This document shows, in pieces, positions 61,935 to 64,000 of a DNA stretch of 64,000 nt. Numbering within the stretch: the first letter of the stretch is position 1; each line of letters opens with the position of its first letter. A program made the translations under genes and the position numbers. Origin of the DNA: Salinactinospora qingdaonensis (GTDB taxonomy: Bacteria > Actinomycetota > Actinomycetes > Streptosporangiales > Streptosporangiaceae); NCBI RefSeq assembly GCF_039539445.1, contig NZ_BAABDD010000020.1, positions 1-64,000 on the forward strand. Reading direction: 5' to 3'. Under the pieces are notes generated by a model. It ran no database searches. It was not told where the DNA came from and worked only from the letters and a program-made list of their open reading frames with translations.

Positions 61935-64000
61935 GTGCCCTTCTTGTTGGACTTCTCGTGTAGCCCCTGCTCGACCTCGACGTCGTAGCGCGCGTGGTTC
62001 AACTCCAGCAGCCGGTCCAGAATCTCGATACGCACCGCTGGACCAATCGTGTAGCGGGTGCCCTGCCGTGTCTCGTGGAAGTCGTGGCCAAGCCCTTGAG
62101 CCAGTAGGTCCTCCCAGCCATAGGCCCGCACCACTGCCTCGTCGATAGCCCGGTGGATCTCCCGCAGTTCGACGATGTCAGTGTCACGGTTCTTCGGATC
62201 ATGGACCATGTTGTAGGTCTTGGTGAGTCCAGACTGACGGGAGAGCATCAGGTCTCGACGGAAGGTGTCCAGACAGTCGCCAAGGTCTCGCATCTCCTCC
62301 GTGGTTTCCGGGCGAGCGAGAGTCTCGAACACATCGGAGGGTGAGTAATTCAGATCGGCCTTCATCGTTGAACTGCGGTTGATGGCCCACCAGTAATGCG
62401 GCGCGCTAGACAACAAGGCCAGCGTCCCGGTGTCATCAGCGGCAAAGACGCCAAGCTTATGAGCAAATACCTGCCCAGTCGGCACCATCACTGGCATAAC
62501 GACCTTGCTCACCAGCGTAAGGACGATCGCCCGATCAAGTCCGGAGATAGCGTCAAGCATGGCAGGACGTTTCTCTGCATACTGCCACCAATACTCACGA
62601 TAAACTTTACGGTTATCGCCAGCTCGCTGGGGCTTCACATCTCGCAACACCTGCGCGTAGGGTTCTGGATAGTTCTTAGCTCGTTCTTCCTGCCAATCAT
62701 GGAAGTTAATAACCCAGCGGCCACCAGAGCAGTCCGGACGTGAGTTCAAGTCCTGACCATTGAGATACGGAAAGAGTACATCCTTGTTGCGGGGATCTTT
62801 TTCAATCAGCCTCTGAGCATGCTCCGGAGGCATTGTGAAGCCCAAGCCAAGAATGTTGGACCCCTGGAACGAGATACCCATATTCTCTGCGAGACGGTAA
62901 GGCCGTCCGCTGACGCGCGAGGCGGGATCAAGGGAGGATGTAATCCCTCGGACCACCACGTCATCAGCGATCCGTTGGGCGTTGTCACTGAGTTCCGCTC
63001 GGCTGCCCCACACTGCCGCGTACTCCAGCACTGCCGACTTGGACGGCCATGGTGCGCTCTTGATGGCTTGGCGGATGGTGACGTTGTTCGCGGTGAGCTG
63101 GTCCAGTCCGACTTCGCGAGTATCACCTTGGGCGAGCGTGTTGGTGGCGATCAAGCCAGTCTGGCCGCCCGAGTTCAGCAACGCATGGGCGCGCAGGGCA
63201 AAGTAGGCGATCAGGTCGGCACTACCGCGAGCACCGAGGCCCAGCCTGTTGACCAGATATTCGCGGTAGGCGCGCCCGAGTGAACCCGTGAGCTTCTGGC
63301 CTCCCAGAAACGGCGGGTTCCCGATCACCGCGTCGAAGCCCGCGCCTGCCTCACGGGCGGCGTCGAACACCTCGGGGAATACTAAGGGCCAGTGCAGGGG
63401 CTCGCGTTCGAAGCCGTCGTTGGGGAGGTCGGTGCGCAGCCATGACCGTGCCGCCTCGCGTGCCTTTTCCTCGGCGTCAAGGGTGTCTTCATCGACCCGG
63501 CGGGCGTAGTCGGCGGCTTGGATCACTTGTTGGCGCTGGTCGGACTCGGACTTGCCCGCCGTGGCCAGTGCGGCACCGGATGCCAGGTCGGCGAACAAGG
63601 CGGCGCGGGCGGTCTTCTCCTTGGCGCCGGCGAGCAGGCGGCGCTTCTCCTCCAGGGCGGTGAAGCTGCTGTCCCCGATGTCGGCCAACTGGCGCCGTTC
63701 CTGGGCGACCTCGTCGACGAGGGAACGCACACCCGTGGTGAAGTCCAGCAGTGCCCGCTCGTGGATCTTCCTGCCCCGCTTGGCGTCGAGGTCCATGACC
63801 TCCAACTGGTCCAGTGAGGTGATGCCCAGCAGCGAGTCGCCGGCCATGAGGCGGTCGTCGAGGAAGGTGAAAGGGCGGCCGGAGTCCATGGAGACCAGCC
63901 ACAGCGACAGTTTGGCCATCTCCACGGCCATCGGGTTGATGTCGACGCCGTAGAGGCAGTGCTCGATGATCTGGCGCCGCGCCTCCACCACGAGAGGGTC
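61913..64000 (-). CDS. drmMI: DISARM class 1 adenine methylase DrmMI (Eco57I-type), N-terminus outside window
   Basis: The last about 695 codons of a large N6-adenine DNA methyltransferase. The catalytic motif is DAVIGNPPFLGG; the first visible part, IIEHCLYGVDINPMAVEMAK, is the usual motif region after the SAM-binding segment. The C-terminus VHDPKNRDTDIVELREIHRA, then GHDFHETRQGTRYT, is typical of DISARM class 1 methylases. It marks host DNA so DrmAB does not attack it. In known operons drmA follows directly; here drmA is 18 kb further left in the same orientation. The start and probably drmD lie beyond the right edge. A stand-alone Eco57I-like system is the alternative. Confidence 0.85.
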   Translation of the reverse strand, partial: DPLVVEARRQIIEHCLYGVDINPMAVEMAKLSLWLVSMDSGRPFTFLDDRLMAGDSLLGITSLDQLEVMDLDAKRGRKIHERALLDFTTGVRSLVDEVAQERRQLADIGDSSFTALEEKRRLLAGAKEKTARAALFADLASGAALATAGKSESDQRQQVIQAADYARRVDEDTLDAEEKAREAARSWLRTDLPNDGFEREPLHWPLVFPEVFDAAREAGAGFDAVIGNPPFLGGQKLTGSLGRAYREYLVNRLGLGARGSADLIAYFALRAHALLNSGGQTGLIATNTLAQGDTREVGLDQLTANNVTIRQAIKSAPWPSKSAVLEYAAVWGSRAELSDNAQRIADDVVVRGITSSLDPASRVSGRPYRLAENMGISFQGSNILGLGFTMPPEHAQRLIEKDPRNKDVLFPYLNGQDLNSRPDCSGGRWVINFHDWQEERAKNYPEPYAQVLRDVKPQRAGDNRKVYREYWWQYAEKRPAMLDAISGLDRAIVLTLVSKVVMPVMVPTGQVFAHKLGVFAADDTGTLALLSSAPHYWWAINRSSTMKADLNYSPSDVFETLARPETTEEMRDLGDCLDTFRRDLMLSRQSGLTKTYNMVHDPKNRDTDIVELREIHRAIDEAVVRAYGWEDLLAQGLGHDFHETRQGTRYTIGPAVRIEILDRLLELNHARYDVEVEQGLHEKSNKKGTAPDALF

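Larger units (their letters stand above)
60207..62226. repeat. Long direct repeat, right copy (about 2 kb)
   Basis: Counterpart of 52428-54455 in the same orientation: hairpin, acidic-tail gene with leader peptide, XRE gene, DUF397 gene, 3' end of drmMI. In this copy the drmMI end is continuous with the rest of the gene. Confidence 0.8.

Overview
The window is chromosomal DNA of a high-GC actinomycete. Third codon positions of real genes are mostly G or C, start codons include many GTG and TTG, and the regulators are typical of the group: XRE/DUF5753 proteins paired with DUF397 or DUF6879 partners, TetR, MerR and SigJ-like. A Nocardiopsis-like organism (Streptosporangiales) is my guess, at low confidence. 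No rRNA, tRNA or CRISPR array was seen. Annotation was by reading only, with no database search. Layout, left to right. 1-7 kb: the start of a nonribosomal peptide synthetase (A-T-C-A-T-E, running off the left edge), preceded by a stand-alone beta-lactamase-fold hydrolase that looks like a PBP-type trans-acting cyclase. 8-12 kb: an LLM oxidoreductase and a tightly coupled four-gene operon (thioredoxin fusion, 79-aa protein, TIM-barrel and DUF6379 subunits of a C-glycoside-deglycosidase type). 14-16 kb: a secreted GH3 beta-glucosidase. 16-27.7 kb: a lipid or isoprenoid catabolic region (TetR, MerR, acyl-CoA ligase, acyl-CoA dehydrogenase, alcohol and aldehyde dehydrogenases, DUF4334 protein, DUF2236 oxygenases) with several decayed genes, including one DUF2236 gene broken into two parts 5.7 kb apart. 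28-34 kb: AzlCD exporter with its XRE-cupin regulator, an SDR remnant, a cellulose-binding esterase, a truncated SigJ with its AhpD-like partner, and a small membrane protein. 34.5-44.3 kb: a block bounded by about 175-bp imperfect direct repeats, holding an HsdR_N-type nuclease and drmA-drmB-drmC of a DISARM phage-defence system. 44.3-62 kb: accessory DNA inserted between drmA and the DISARM methylase gene drmMI (61.9 kb to the right edge). It carries a DUF4143 ATPase; a ThiF/MccB-like adenylyltransferase plus HIT protein with a nearby seven-codon gene encoding MNGDGGN, which resembles a microcin C (peptidyl-nucleotide) system; two mirror-image XRE/DUF6879 regulatory cassettes around it; a probable new RiPP cluster (45-aa precursor, HExxH protein, PhyH-type dioxygenase, methyltransferase); and valS. 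The RiPP genes and valS lie between two about 2-kb direct repeats, each ending in the 3' end of drmMI. Scattered through the window are at least 14 copies of a 34-bp imperfect palindrome and a family of palindromic elements bounded by CTAG that supply or overlap stop codons of neighbouring genes. The most interesting candidates are the microcin C-like locus (47.5-49.3 kb) and the HExxH/PhyH/methyltransferase RiPP locus (54.6-57.3 kb). Both rest on very small genes that automatic gene callers normally miss.
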